Source: CALXXL01 sp034926605 (GTDB lineage: Bacteria > Verrucomicrobiota > Lentisphaeria > Victivallales > Victivallaceae). From it: a DNA stretch of 64,000 nt. Below are positions 15,593-24,663 of the stretch, piece by piece. Below the pieces are notes generated by a model. That model worked only from the letters and a program-made list of their open reading frames with translations, searched no databases and had not been told where the DNA came from. The stretch's first letter is position 1. Each line of letters starts with the position of its first letter. The stretch spans positions 62,001-126,000 of the forward strand of contig JAYFQV010000010.1 in the NCBI GenBank assembly GCA_034926605.1, read 5' to 3'. The translations under genes were made by a program, and so were the position numbers.

Positions 15593-16610
15593 TTTCGCCT
15601 ATCCTTATCTTCTGCTGCTGGAACTGCTGATTCCGGCGGTGTGGTATTTTATCGTGCGTTACCGGCGTTCGCCGTCGTTGCTGATGCCTTCGGCCGCGCC
15701 GTTCGCTGCGGCGGAACCGGCCCGCCGCCGGCGGTTGCCCGGTCTGCCGGACATGTTTTATCTTGCGGCGCTGGCGGTGCTGCTCTTCGCACTGGCCCAG
15801 CCGCGCTGGGGTACGGAGCACTTCGCCGCGCGAAGCGAAGGTGTTGACATCATGCTGGCGGTTGACCTGTCCGGCAGTATGATGCTGTTCGACGTGCCGA
15901 GGAACGTAAGCAGCAGGCAGGAACTGGTGGACGGCCTCAACGAAGGCAGGATCGGCAACCGCATGGAGGTCTCCAAGGAGGCGTTGTCGAAGTTCGTGAC
16001 CGGGCGGCCGAACGACCGTTTCGGGCTGATCGGGTTCGCGGAATCGGCATACAGTTTCGTGCCGCCGACTCTTGATCATAATCTGGTGCTGGACAACCTG
16101 CGCAATTTCAAGCCGGGAATGTTGATGACCACAAACACCGGGATCGCGTCGCCGATAATCGCGGCAACGCTCCGGTTGTCGAAATCGTCGTCTCCACGGC
16201 GGGTGCTGGTGCTGTTCACCGACGGCGTAAACAACGTGGATCATACCGTGACGCCTCTCGAGGCGGCGGAACTGGCCAAAGCCAAGGATGTGATCATCTA
16301 CACCGTCGGGCTGGGGTCCGACAACAGTTTTGCCATTGAGGACGGCGTGATTCGCCCGGCATCCAGCAGTTTCGACGAACCTTTGCTTAAGGATATCGCC
16401 AAGATCACCGGCGGGCGCTATTTTCACGCGTCCGACGAGGATGGCCTGAATCAGGCGATGGGCGAAATAAACCAGCTTGAAAAGACCAGCGCCGAGCAGC
16501 ATTTGTCGATGAGCTACCGCCATTGGGCGCCGGATCTGGCGCTGGCGGCCATGCTCCTGGTGCTGGCCGGATTTATGCTTGAATGCACGGTGAGACTGCG
16601 GTTGCCGTGA
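15585..16610 (+). CDS. batA: BatA-like membrane VWA protein
   Basis: A 341-residue protein of Bat type: two N-terminal helices (about 4-22 and 53-72), a periplasmic VWA domain and a C-terminal helix (about 310-330). The MIDAS metal site is intact, with DLSGS (about residues 91-95), the Thr of the NTGIAS segment and the Asp in FTDGVNN. BatA was described as part of an aerotolerance operon in Bacteroides, and the molecular role is still unclear. It overlaps the previous gene by 8 bp, and a second VWA protein follows after 22 bp. Confidence 0.9.
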   Translation: MFSFAYPYLLLLELLIPAVWYFIVRYRRSPSLLMPSAAPFAAAEPARRRRLPGLPDMFYLAALAVLLFALAQPRWGTEHFAARSEGVDIMLAVDLSGSMMLFDVPRNVSSRQELVDGLNEGRIGNRMEVSKEALSKFVTGRPNDRFGLIGFAESAYSFVPPTLDHNLVLDNLRNFKPGMLMTTNTGIASPIIAATLRLSKSSSPRRVLVLFTDGVNNVDHTVTPLEAAELAKAKDVIIYTVGLGSDNSFAIEDGVIRPASSSFDEPLLKDIAKITGGRYFHASDEDGLNQAMGEINQLEKTSAEQHLSMSYRHWAPDLALAAMLLVLAGFMLECTVRLRLP

Positions 16611-16632
16611 CCGATGGAAGGATGGTGAGACA

Positions 16633-18960
16633 ATGAGATTCATTAATGTGTGGGTGTTGGCGGTGCTTCCGCTGATACTGGCATTTGTACTGATCATGGC
16701 GGTGACGGCGGTGTCCCGCCGCCGTGCGGCGCTCCGGACATTGTACGGCAAGGCCGGATATGCGGACAAAGTATGCCTGTCGCGGTTCCGGCGGCAGGTG
16801 CGTTATCTGGTGCTGTTTGTGCTTGTGGCGGTTCTGGCATTGGCGGCGGCGCGGCCGTGGTGGGGCGAGATACGTTCCGATGTGGCCGGCCGCGGCAGCG
16901 ACGTGGTGTTTTTGCTGGACGTTTCAAAGAGCATGTTGGCGGAGGACGCTTCGCCGTCGCGTCTGGCGCATGCAAAATACCTTATTCGTCAGATTGTCAA
17001 GGATAATCCCGACGATCGCTTTGCGCTGGTGCTGTTTTCCGGCGACGCGCTGCTGGCCTGTCCGCTAACCGGCGACGCCGAGAGTTTCGACATGGCGGTG
17101 GACGAGGCGTCTCCCGACTCCATACCGGTGGGAGGTACCAATGTCCAGCGGGCGCTGCAACTGGTGGTTGAAGCGTTTTCCGGCGCCGAAACACCGTCGC
17201 GGGCGGTGGTGATGATAACCGACGGCGAGCAGCTGGACGGCAACGCCACCAGCGTGCTGGCCCAGATGGAAAGCAGCAAGATTCCGCTTTTCGTGCTCGG
17301 CGTAGGCAGCAGCACCGAGCCGGCCACCATACCATTGCGCGATAATTCCGGCGGTGTCTACACCATGCTCGACCGCAATGGCAACGTGGTCAGAACCAAG
17401 CTGGATGAAGCCCTGCTCAAAAATCTTGCCTCCGGCGCCAACGGCCGGTATTTCCATGCCGGGAATGTCGTCACCAACCTGGACGCGCTAAACCGCGAAC
17501 TGGCCAAGGTAGGTACCAGCGCCTATACCGACAACAACAAACCGCAGCCGATCGAACGTTTTATGCCGTTTATGGTGCTGGCGGCGATTTTGCTTACCGG
17601 GTTCCTGATGATATCGGAGCGTCCGCGTCGGCTGCTGACGGTATTGCTGATTGTCGCGGCGCTGGCGGCCGGGGCGGCCGACGCTAATTCCCCGTCAGCG
17701 GCTTCGCCGGCGGTGGCCACGGGGGTGGACCCGGCGATTCATACCCCGGCTGTTTCGGCATCCGAGGCGAAACTTGAAAACTGGGAGCTTTACCAGCGTG
17801 CCCGGAGCGAGCAGGTGGAAGGCGAGGCCGACAAGGCCCGTGAAGACTACGAGTCGGCCTTGCAGAGCGACGGCGAGAGACACGAGCTGGTAAGTTCATA
17901 CGCTTATCATAATCTCGGAGTGCTGGAGCATGGCAAATCACGGGGTGAGCTGAAAGATGCGCGCACCAAGCTGCGCGCCCAGGATCCGGACGCCGCGTTG
18001 AAGGTGGTGGAAGATTCGCTTCACAATATGGACTCGGCCGAGGAGTTTTATCTCAACGCGTTGCGAAACGGTTCCGTTGCCGGTGCCGATACCGCCTCCG
18101 CGCAGCAGTTGCTGTTGCTGGACCGTGCCGAAGCACAGACACTGAAGAAAGAAATAGAGGAATTGAAGAAACGGCAGGAGCAGGCCAAGAAAGACGCTCA
18201 GCAGGCGCAACAGCAGAATCGCCGGCAACAAGACCAGCAAGATCAGAAGGATCAACAACAGCAAGACCAGCAGAAACAGCAGGGCCAGCAGGATCAACAA
18301 CAGCAACAAGACCAGCAGAAACAGCAGGGCCAGCAGGATCAACAACAGCAGCAAGACCAGCAGGGTCAACAGCAAAAAGACCAGCAAGGCCAACAGCAGC
18401 AGAAGGATCAGCAGGGCCAGCAGGATCAAGAGCAGAAGGAGCGGGACCGGCAACAGTCCGAGGCAGCCAGACAGGCGGCCGAGAAGGCCGGGCAATCTTC
18501 CGAAGCGTTGAGTAAACAGGCCGAGAAACTCGGGCAGGATGATCTCAAGGATCGTGCCGAGCGCGCCAAGGAGGAATTGAACAAGGCCCGTAGCGAGCAG
18601 GAGCAAGGCAACTATGATCAGGCCGGCAAGAATCTGCAGAATGCGCTCGACGAGTTGAACGCCTCTTCCGAAAAGCCCGACGAGCAGCAAAAGGACGATC
18701 AGAAAAAGCAGCAGGACAAGTCCGGCGACGAAGATAAGAAGAATCAGGAGCAGGACCGGAAAGAGCAGTCCGGAGATAAGTCAAAGCCGGAATCGGATTC
18801 CAAATCGAATGCCGCCAAAGACCAGTCGCAGCAGAAGATCGATTCCGATATGGCCGATGCTATGTTGAAAATGCTGAGCCGCGATGAACGCGACACTCGC
18901 AAGCAGCTTGAAAGGCGGCGGCGCGGCGGCGCTCCGCAAACCGTTGAGAAAGACTGGTAG
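16633..18960 (+). CDS. batB: BatB-BatC fusion: VWA domain, TPR region and Gln-rich segment
   Basis: A 775-residue protein joining two normally separate Bat proteins. The BatB part has helices at about 7-27 and 57-75, a VWA domain with intact MIDAS (LLDVSKSM, GGTNVQRAL, ITDGEQL) and a helix at about 308-328. Directly after comes a second hydrophobic signal-like stretch (LLTVLLIVAALAAGAADA, about 335-352), as if a BatC gene had been joined in frame. It is followed by a TPR-like region (about 375-500), a helical linker, a Gln/Asp-rich low-complexity region (about 531-600) and a charged, Lys/Asp/Ser-rich C-terminus. The last 20 residues are strongly basic. batC functions in other bacteria are unknown beyond the TPR. 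The BatD-BatE fusion starts 3 bp downstream. Confidence 0.85.
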   Translation: MRFINVWVLAVLPLILAFVLIMAVTAVSRRRAALRTLYGKAGYADKVCLSRFRRQVRYLVLFVLVAVLALAAARPWWGEIRSDVAGRGSDVVFLLDVSKSMLAEDASPSRLAHAKYLIRQIVKDNPDDRFALVLFSGDALLACPLTGDAESFDMAVDEASPDSIPVGGTNVQRALQLVVEAFSGAETPSRAVVMITDGEQLDGNATSVLAQMESSKIPLFVLGVGSSTEPATIPLRDNSGGVYTMLDRNGNVVRTKLDEALLKNLASGANGRYFHAGNVVTNLDALNRELAKVGTSAYTDNNKPQPIERFMPFMVLAAILLTGFLMISERPRRLLTVLLIVAALAAGAADANSPSAASPAVATGVDPAIHTPAVSASEAKLENWELYQRARSEQVEGEADKAREDYESALQSDGERHELVSSYAYHNLGVLEHGKSRGELKDARTKLRAQDPDAALKVVEDSLHNMDSAEEFYLNALRNGSVAGADTASAQQLLLLDRAEAQTLKKEIEELKKRQEQAKKDAQQAQQQNRRQQDQQDQKDQQQQDQQKQQGQQDQQQQQDQQKQQGQQDQQQQQDQQGQQQKDQQGQQQQKDQQGQQDQEQKERDRQQSEAARQAAEKAGQSSEALSKQAEKLGQDDLKDRAERAKEELNKARSEQEQGNYDQAGKNLQNALDELNASSEKPDEQQKDDQKKQQDKSGDEDKKNQEQDRKEQSGDKSKPESDSKSNAAKDQSQQKIDSDMADAMLKMLSRDERDTRKQLERRRRGGAPQTVEKDW
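18228..18440 (+). repeat. Gln-rich tandem repeat inside the BatB-BatC fusion
   Basis: A CAG/CAA/GAC/AAG-rich tract encodes Q, D, K and G only. A 45-bp unit (15 codons, starting AGACCAGCAGAAACAG) occurs at 18264 and again at 18309 almost without change, with more degenerate copies on both sides. Such tracts change length by slippage or unequal crossover in whole units, which would keep the frame. Confidence 0.8.
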
Positions 18961-18963
18961 GTA

Positions 18964-21399
18964 ATGGCAAAAATGCTGAAGGTATTTTTGGGTATGGTCA
19001 TGGCGTTGTCCGCCGGTGCCTTGGCGGCGGCGGATGACATACGGGCATATTTTGTTCCGGCGAAGGCGCAATGCGGGGTGCCGTTCGAACTGGTGATCGA
19101 AGCCGACGCTTCCGACTGCCCGGTGCTTACCCAGGAAATAGACGGTATGAAGATCGTCGGTTCCGGTTCCTACCTGCAGGTGCGCAACGGTGTGGCGAAG
19201 GCTACCACCCGCTACCGTTGCGTGGCCGACAAGCCGGGGAAAATGGAAATTCCCCCGCTTCCGGTCAGGGTCGGTCTCGATATGCGGAAGACGCCGAAGC
19301 TGATGCTGACGGTTGAGGAGGTGAAATCTCTGGTGCCGCCGGGCGCTCCGGTCACCGGCGATGCCGCCGCCGAACTCGACAGGGGCGAGGCGGTGGTGAC
19401 CCGCTGGATACTGCCGGGCAACCGCACAACTTTCTATGTGGGGGAACTGGTGCCCACGGAACTGCGGCTTTACTTCCGTCCAGACAGCAACATTCTCAGC
19501 AGGCTGAGGGGCTATCCGGAGCTGGATTTGGGCAAAGCGCTCATAACCGACTTTTCTCCGATCAACCGCGAGAACCCGCAATTCGCCCCGCCGACCGAGT
19601 CGGATGAGACCATCAAGGGCAACAGCTATCATGTGATTACGTTCAGCACCAGTTTCCGGCCGCTGGCGGCCGGAAAGGTGCGGTTTTCAGCCGTGCAGAA
19701 CGCCGTTATACGCGGCAGCGGGTTTCAGCCGGTTGCCAGCAAGCTGAACTACACCTCGCCGGAGGTGACGATAGAACCGTTGCCGCCGCCGCCGGAAGAT
19801 GCCATTCCGCTGGGTCTGGTAGGAAAATGGCAGATAGCCTTTTCCCAAAGCGCGTTTCAGGCTCCGGCCGGGGGCAATGTTAAACTGATTATAACCGTCA
19901 CCGGCGACGGGCCGATGGAGTTTTTCACTGCGCCGTTGCTTACCATCCCCCAATGCCGGGTGCTGCCCGGCGATCTGTGGACGCAGCCGGGCTACAACTA
20001 TTCCCGGCTGACCTATTCGGTGGTGCCGCTTGCGGAGGGAAACATCGATGAAAAACTGCGCTTCTCCACTTTCGATCCGACTGCGGGGAAATACGAGATC
20101 GCCGAATATGAGTTCAAGCTGAAAGTCACCCCCGGTGAGGTAGCCGTGCCCGCCACCGTCGAGCCGGTACCGCCGGAGACTGAACCGGCATCCGACACCG
20201 CCAGGGGGCCGTCCGCGTTGGAACCGCGCACGCTGATCAAATCCCGGCGCGGCGGTACGGTGGATCTGCCGCTGTGGACCAACCATCTCGGCTGGACGAT
20301 CGGGTTTCTGATTGCGGGGCCGGTCATGCTCGGGCTGTTCGAATGGCTCCGCCGCCGTGCCGCCCGTCGCCGCAGCTCTCCGGAGCTGATCCGGCGCGAC
20401 CGTGCGTCCGGTAATCGCCGGCTGGTGTTGCGTTGCCTTAAAAACGCGGCTCCCGACGAGTTCGTGGAGGTGGTCAACACCGCTCTGGTGCCTTTTCTCA
20501 ACGACGCAATGAATTTGCCGCCCGGCACCGACGCCTCCGGCATTGCCGACAAAACCCGCGATCCCGAACTGGCCGAGCAGTTGCGTAAAGCCGCCGAGCT
20601 CGGATATCTTCCCGATTTCGCGCGCGATCCGGCAAAGGTATCGGAGGTGCGGAACGGTCTGCTCAGGGCGGTCAAACGCGCCACCGTGGTGTTTTTGGTG
20701 TTCGCGGCGTCGTTCTCCGCTTCCGGACAGTGGATAGACGGCTGCAACAGTCTATCCAACGGCGAAGCCGCCCCGGCGCTAACCGCGTTCGAACAGATGT
20801 ACAATCCATCCGAACCCGACCCGAATCTGCTGTTCAATCTAGGAAGTTCCGCCTATCTGGCGAACAACTATCCGCTGGCGCTGTGGGCGTTTGAACAGGC
20901 GCACCTGTTGGCTCCCCGCGACCATGAGATCATCGATTCCCTGAACGCGCTACGCCGTCGCTTCTTCATTCCGGAGGCCGGCTCCAACTCCACCACCGGT
21001 GCGCTGGCGTCATCGCTGCGCGACGGCTTCCGGCCGGACGAATATCTGCTGGCCGCCTCGGTCGTGGTGTTTCTGGTGTTTCTGCTCCTGCTGTTCCGCC
21101 GCAAGGTCGGCAAGTGGCAGCTGCGTTTCTCGGCGGCCGGCGGGATTCTCGCGGCGGCGCTGCTCGCCGGTGTCGCGGGGTGGCAATATTGCACCAGCTA
21201 CCGGCCCGGAATGGCGATGGTGGTGAAGAACTCGGCGCTGCTTCGAACGCTGCCGTCGGATTCCTCCAACGTGAACGGCATCCCGCTTTCAGGCGGAACC
21301 AGGGTGGAGGTGGAAGACGAGCGCGACGGTTACGCCAGAGTGCGCGCTAACGGGCAGATCGGCTATTTGCGCGATGGCGAATTCAGAAAACTGCTTTGA
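18964..21399 (+). CDS. batD: BatD-BatE fusion: oxygen-tolerance domain, TPR and SH3-like tail
   Basis: An 811-residue protein. A signal peptide (about 1-22) precedes a BatD part with beta-sandwich repeats and a helix at about 440-458, closed by an Arg-rich cytosolic patch. A cytosolic region follows, with LRKAAELGYLPDFARDPAKV. Then a second signal-like hydrophobic stretch (about 573-590, VVFLVFAASFSASG) starts a BatE-type part: a TPR (NLGSSAYLANNYPLALWAFEQ), two helices (about 692-742) and a C-terminal SH3-like domain ending RDGEFRKLL. BatD and BatE are separate in Bacteroides, so this is an in-frame fusion that mirrors the BatB-BatC one just upstream. It is the last gene of the operon and is convergent with hemW; no terminator is seen in the 13-bp gap. 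Confidence 0.85.
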   Translation: MAKMLKVFLGMVMALSAGALAAADDIRAYFVPAKAQCGVPFELVIEADASDCPVLTQEIDGMKIVGSGSYLQVRNGVAKATTRYRCVADKPGKMEIPPLPVRVGLDMRKTPKLMLTVEEVKSLVPPGAPVTGDAAAELDRGEAVVTRWILPGNRTTFYVGELVPTELRLYFRPDSNILSRLRGYPELDLGKALITDFSPINRENPQFAPPTESDETIKGNSYHVITFSTSFRPLAAGKVRFSAVQNAVIRGSGFQPVASKLNYTSPEVTIEPLPPPPEDAIPLGLVGKWQIAFSQSAFQAPAGGNVKLIITVTGDGPMEFFTAPLLTIPQCRVLPGDLWTQPGYNYSRLTYSVVPLAEGNIDEKLRFSTFDPTAGKYEIAEYEFKLKVTPGEVAVPATVEPVPPETEPASDTARGPSALEPRTLIKSRRGGTVDLPLWTNHLGWTIGFLIAGPVMLGLFEWLRRRAARRRSSPELIRRDRASGNRRLVLRCLKNAAPDEFVEVVNTALVPFLNDAMNLPPGTDASGIADKTRDPELAEQLRKAAELGYLPDFARDPAKVSEVRNGLLRAVKRATVVFLVFAASFSASGQWIDGCNSLSNGEAAPALTAFEQMYNPSEPDPNLLFNLGSSAYLANNYPLALWAFEQAHLLAPRDHEIIDSLNALRRRFFIPEAGSNSTTGALASSLRDGFRPDEYLLAASVVVFLVFLLLLFRRKVGKWQLRFSAAGGILAAALLAGVAGWQYCTSYRPGMAMVVKNSALLRTLPSDSSNVNGIPLSGGTRVEVEDERDGYARVRANGQIGYLRDGEFRKLL

Positions 21400-21412
21400 C
21401 CGCCCGGCTCGC

Positions 21413-22426
21413 TCACAGGCATTCGGAAGCCACGGTGTCCCAGAAATCGAGTCCCAGCGGCGTAAGTCTCAACACGCCGGGGGCGATTTCCCAGAATTCC
21501 GGGTGAAGCCGGATGCTTTCCTGCGCAAACGGCAGGTATTTCCCGGCGTCGGGGCCCTCCCATCCGCGCACCGTACGCAGATTGAACGCGAATATCTCCC
21601 GCGCCCGTTTTTCTTCCGGGATGCGGTCGTATTCCGGAGGGTCTCCCGCCAGGAAACGGTTAAGGTCGTCCGGCTGAGTGAAGCGGTCGCGTCCGTCGAA
21701 GCTCGAGGCTGCGGCGCCGACGCCAAGATAGGTGCGGCCGCGCCAGACGTTGAGGTTGTGACGGCATTCGCATCCCGGCTTCGCGTAATTTGACACCTCG
21801 TAGCGCGGCAGCGTACCGGCGGTTTTCGCCAGTGTGACTGCGGCGAGTTCGGGTTCGTTGGAATTTACGGTTTCGTCCAGCGTCAGCGCGTAGCACGAGA
21901 GGTGGTCGATCGGATACCGCAGAGCTTCGTCGAGATCGGCCGTCCATTCGTCCGGAGTCTGCCCGGCCACGGCGTAGATAAGGTCGATGTTGCGATGGGC
22001 GAACGGCGCCTCCGCCACCGCTGTCAATGCCCGGCTGATCGCCTCGTCCGAGCAGCGGCGGCCCAGTTTTTCACGGGTTGGGGCGGAGAAGCTCTGTACA
22101 CCGGTGCTGATCCGGGTGAAATGGGCGGCCAGCATGGCGGCCTTTTCGGAATCCAGCGTTTCCGGGTTTGATTCGATCGAGCGTTCGCCGGCTTCCGGCA
22201 GCATCGCCGCCAGCCGTTCGAGCTGCCGGATGGTCAGCAAGGTGGGGGTGCCGCCGCCGACATAAACGGTGTCGATTTTTCCCAGCCCGGCTTCGGCGAT
22301 GTCTCGCCCGATCCGGTCCAGATAACGGTCGATCAGCTCCTCGCGTCCGGGCTCGGAGTAAAAGCTGCAATAGCCGCACTTGGAGCGGCAGAACGGCAGA
22401 TGGACATAGAGGTTTTCGAACATCAC
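21413..22426 (-). CDS. hemW: HemW-like radical SAM protein
   Basis: A 337-residue radical SAM protein of the HemW (oxygen-independent coproporphyrinogen oxidase-like) family. These proteins bind haem and help insert it into respiratory enzymes; they do not carry out the HemN reaction. The [4Fe-4S] motif is CRSKCGYC (CxxxCxxC, about residues 13-20), followed by YVGGGTPTLL, ESNPET and STGVQSF. NVWRG replaces the more common NxxYW segment. The protein is somewhat shorter than usual. It overlaps pyrC by 4 bp at its start and is the last gene of the pyr operon. Confidence 0.88.
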   Translation of the reverse strand: MMFENLYVHLPFCRSKCGYCSFYSEPGREELIDRYLDRIGRDIAEAGLGKIDTVYVGGGTPTLLTIRQLERLAAMLPEAGERSIESNPETLDSEKAAMLAAHFTRISTGVQSFSAPTREKLGRRCSDEAISRALTAVAEAPFAHRNIDLIYAVAGQTPDEWTADLDEALRYPIDHLSCYALTLDETVNSNEPELAAVTLAKTAGTLPRYEVSNYAKPGCECRHNLNVWRGRTYLGVGAAASSFDGRDRFTQPDDLNRFLAGDPPEYDRIPEEKRAREIFAFNLRTVRGWEGPDAGKYLPFAQESIRLHPEFWEIAPGVLRLTPLGLDFWDTVASECL

Positions 22427-23724
22427 TCGGAACGGCGTTCGGCCAGGTCGTCGTAGACCAGCCGGCCGCAGACCATGGTGCCGAAAATCTTACCCCGGAC
22501 CATCATCCCGTCGAAAGGCGTGTTGCGCGATTTCGAGAAGAAGGTGTTTTTGTCGATCGTATATTCGAAATCCGGGTCGAACACCGTGAGGTCGGCGGGC
22601 GCGCCGCAGGCCACGGTTGGTGCCGGCAGTCCCAGCACTTCGGCCGGGCCGGTGGTGAACTTTGCGATCAACTGCGGCAATGTCAGCACTCCGGTGGCGT
22701 AGAGTTCGGTCATGCACACCGGGAAAGCGGTCTCCAGCCCGATGATACCGAACGGGGCCACATCGAACTCCACCATTTTGCTGGTGGCGGTATGGGGGGC
22801 GTGGTCGGTGGCGATCACGGTTATGGTGTCGTCGGCCAGCGCCGCGAGGATCGCCTGGCGGTCCTCCTCGGTGCGCAGGGGCGGATTCATCTTGTAGTTG
22901 GTGTCGTAGGTGCGTATGTATTTGTCGGTCAGCGCGATGTGGTGCGGGGTGGCCTCGGCCGACATCCGGATTCCGGCCCGGCGGGCGTTGCGCACGATCT
23001 CCACGCTTTCCCGGGCGCTGACGTGCTGGATATGCACCCGGCAGCCGGTGATCCGGCCCAATATCGCGTCGCGCGCCACCATCATCTCTTCGGAGGCGGA
23101 CGGGATGCCGCTCATGCCGAGCAGTACCGACCATTGGCCCTCGTGCACCACGCCGGAACCTTTCAGAAAGTTGTCTTCGCAGTGGTCTAGTACGGGCAGG
23201 TCGAAACTTTTTGCATATTCCATTACATGGCGCATGAGGTCGTGGTTCTGAATGCAGCGGCCGTCGTCGGACAGCGCCATGACGCCGGCCGACTTCAAAT
23301 TGCCGATGGGGGCCATCTCCTCGCCGGAGTAGTTCTTGGTAAGGCAGCCGCAGGGATAAACCCGCACTTTGCCGTCCACCGCGGTGTGGCGGCGCAGATA
23401 TTCGATGGTCGAGGCGCTGTCGCACGCCGGGGAAGTGTTAGGCATGGCCACGATCGCGGTGAACCCGCCGGCCGCGGCGGCCATGGTGCCGGTGGCGATG
23501 GTCTCGGCGGCGGAGTTGCCCGGCTGGCGCAAATGGACGTGCAGGTCGATGAATCCCGGAGAGACCACCAGGCCCTTGAGGTCGATATAAAGCGGATTGA
23601 GCACTGCTTCCGGCGGAACGAAAACGCCGTCCATCACCCCGATGTCGCGGATTTCATCGATGCCGGCCGCGGGGTCGATGACCCGCGCATTGCGGAGAAC
23701 GAAATTATTGATGCCTTCGATCAT
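22423..23724 (-). CDS. pyrC: Dihydroorotase
   Basis: A 433-residue amidohydrolase that closes carbamoyl-aspartate to dihydroorotate. Metal ligands are in DLHVHLRQPG (about residues 58-67), HVSAR (His, about 230) and the catalytic ATDHAPH (about 300). Further family marks are NTSPACDS and PCGCLTKN. I chose ATG 23724 because it overlaps the pyrB stop as ATGA, the usual coupling. An alternative ATG at 23736 adds four residues. Length is that of the longer type I dihydroorotases. Confidence 0.94.
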   Translation of the reverse strand: MIEGINNFVLRNARVIDPAAGIDEIRDIGVMDGVFVPPEAVLNPLYIDLKGLVVSPGFIDLHVHLRQPGNSAAETIATGTMAAAAGGFTAIVAMPNTSPACDSASTIEYLRRHTAVDGKVRVYPCGCLTKNYSGEEMAPIGNLKSAGVMALSDDGRCIQNHDLMRHVMEYAKSFDLPVLDHCEDNFLKGSGVVHEGQWSVLLGMSGIPSASEEMMVARDAILGRITGCRVHIQHVSARESVEIVRNARRAGIRMSAEATPHHIALTDKYIRTYDTNYKMNPPLRTEEDRQAILAALADDTITVIATDHAPHTATSKMVEFDVAPFGIIGLETAFPVCMTELYATGVLTLPQLIAKFTTGPAEVLGLPAPTVACGAPADLTVFDPDFEYTIDKNTFFSKSRNTPFDGMMVRGKIFGTMVCGRLVYDDLAERRSE

Positions 23725-24653
23725 TTTTGCACACATCCCGCCACCAGGAACAGTACCGCCATGCGGACGGCCAGACCGTTGGTGACTTGTTCGAGAATTA
23801 CCGAGCGCGGGCCGTCGGCCACCAGAGAGCTGACTTCCACGTCGCGGTTGATCGGCCCCGGATGCATGATGATGGCATCCGGCTTCATGCAGTCGATTAC
23901 GTCCGGCGTGATGCCGAAGAAGCGTGCGTACTCGGCGTCGCTCGGGAAAAACGCGGCGTTCAGCCGTTCATGCTGGATGCGCAGGACGTTGACCACGTCG
24001 GCGTCGCGGACCGCCTCCTTGAGGTTATGGCAGACCTTGACTCCGATCGATTCGAATTCGCGCGGCACCAGGGTGGCCGGGCCGGTCACCGTGACTTCCG
24101 CGCCGAGTTTGAGCAATCCCCAAATGTTGCTGCGGGCCACCCGGCTGTGAATTATGTCGCCGCAGATGGTGACTTTCAGGCCGTCGACGCGGCCTTTTTT
24201 CTCGCGGATGGTGAAGATGTCCAGCAATCCCTGGGTCGGATGGCTGTGGGCGCCGTCGCCGGCGTTGACGATGCCGCAGTGGGTGTTCTGAGCGATGAAA
24301 TTCTGGGCGCCGGGGTAGCTGTGGCGGATCACGAACAAATCCACCTGCAGCGCCTCGATGTTTTTGATGGTGTCCAGCAGCGTCTCGCCTTTGAGCAGGC
24401 TGGATGCGCTGGCCTGCACGTTGATGATGTCGGCCGAAAGTCGCTGTTCGGCCAGTTCGAACGACACCCGGGTGCGGGTGCTCGGTTCCACGAAGAAATT
24501 CACCACCGTCTTGCCGCGCAGCGCCGGCACCTTCTTCACATGGCGCTCGGAGACCTTCTTGAACTCCTCGGCGGTGTCGAGGATGATCTTGATCTCCTCG
24601 GCGCTGAGGTCGTAAAGGCTCAGGAGATCCTTGCGTGTCCAGGTTGCTTCCAT
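23721..24653 (-). CDS. pyrB: Aspartate carbamoyltransferase, catalytic subunit
   Basis: A 310-residue transcarbamoylase that makes N-carbamoyl-aspartate from carbamoyl phosphate and aspartate. The carbamoyl-phosphate loop is FVEPSTRTRVSFE (about residues 48-60). HSYPGAQNFIA and DGAHSHPTQGLLDIFT (the HPTQ loop) follow, and a C-terminal segment HPGPINRDVEV closes the active site. The start is ATG 24653, 10 bp after the pyrR stop, since longer versions would overlap pyrR. No pyrI regulatory subunit gene is present, so the enzyme is of the PyrB-only type. Confidence 0.96.
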   Translation of the reverse strand: MEATWTRKDLLSLYDLSAEEIKIILDTAEEFKKVSERHVKKVPALRGKTVVNFFVEPSTRTRVSFELAEQRLSADIINVQASASSLLKGETLLDTIKNIEALQVDLFVIRHSYPGAQNFIAQNTHCGIVNAGDGAHSHPTQGLLDIFTIREKKGRVDGLKVTICGDIIHSRVARSNIWGLLKLGAEVTVTGPATLVPREFESIGVKVCHNLKEAVRDADVVNVLRIQHERLNAAFFPSDAEYARFFGITPDVIDCMKPDAIIMHPGPINRDVEVSSLVADGPRSVILEQVTNGLAVRMAVLFLVAGCVQK

Positions 24654-24663
24654 TCCTAAACCC

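Noticed and set aside
15477..16769. 430-codon minus-strand frame opposite batA
   Set aside because: Shadow of BatA, whose MIDAS motif and helices are intact on the plus strand.
18228..18440. Short direct repeats suggesting a CRISPR array
   Set aside because: There are no spacers; the repeats are contiguous in-frame CAG/CAA codons within a protein.
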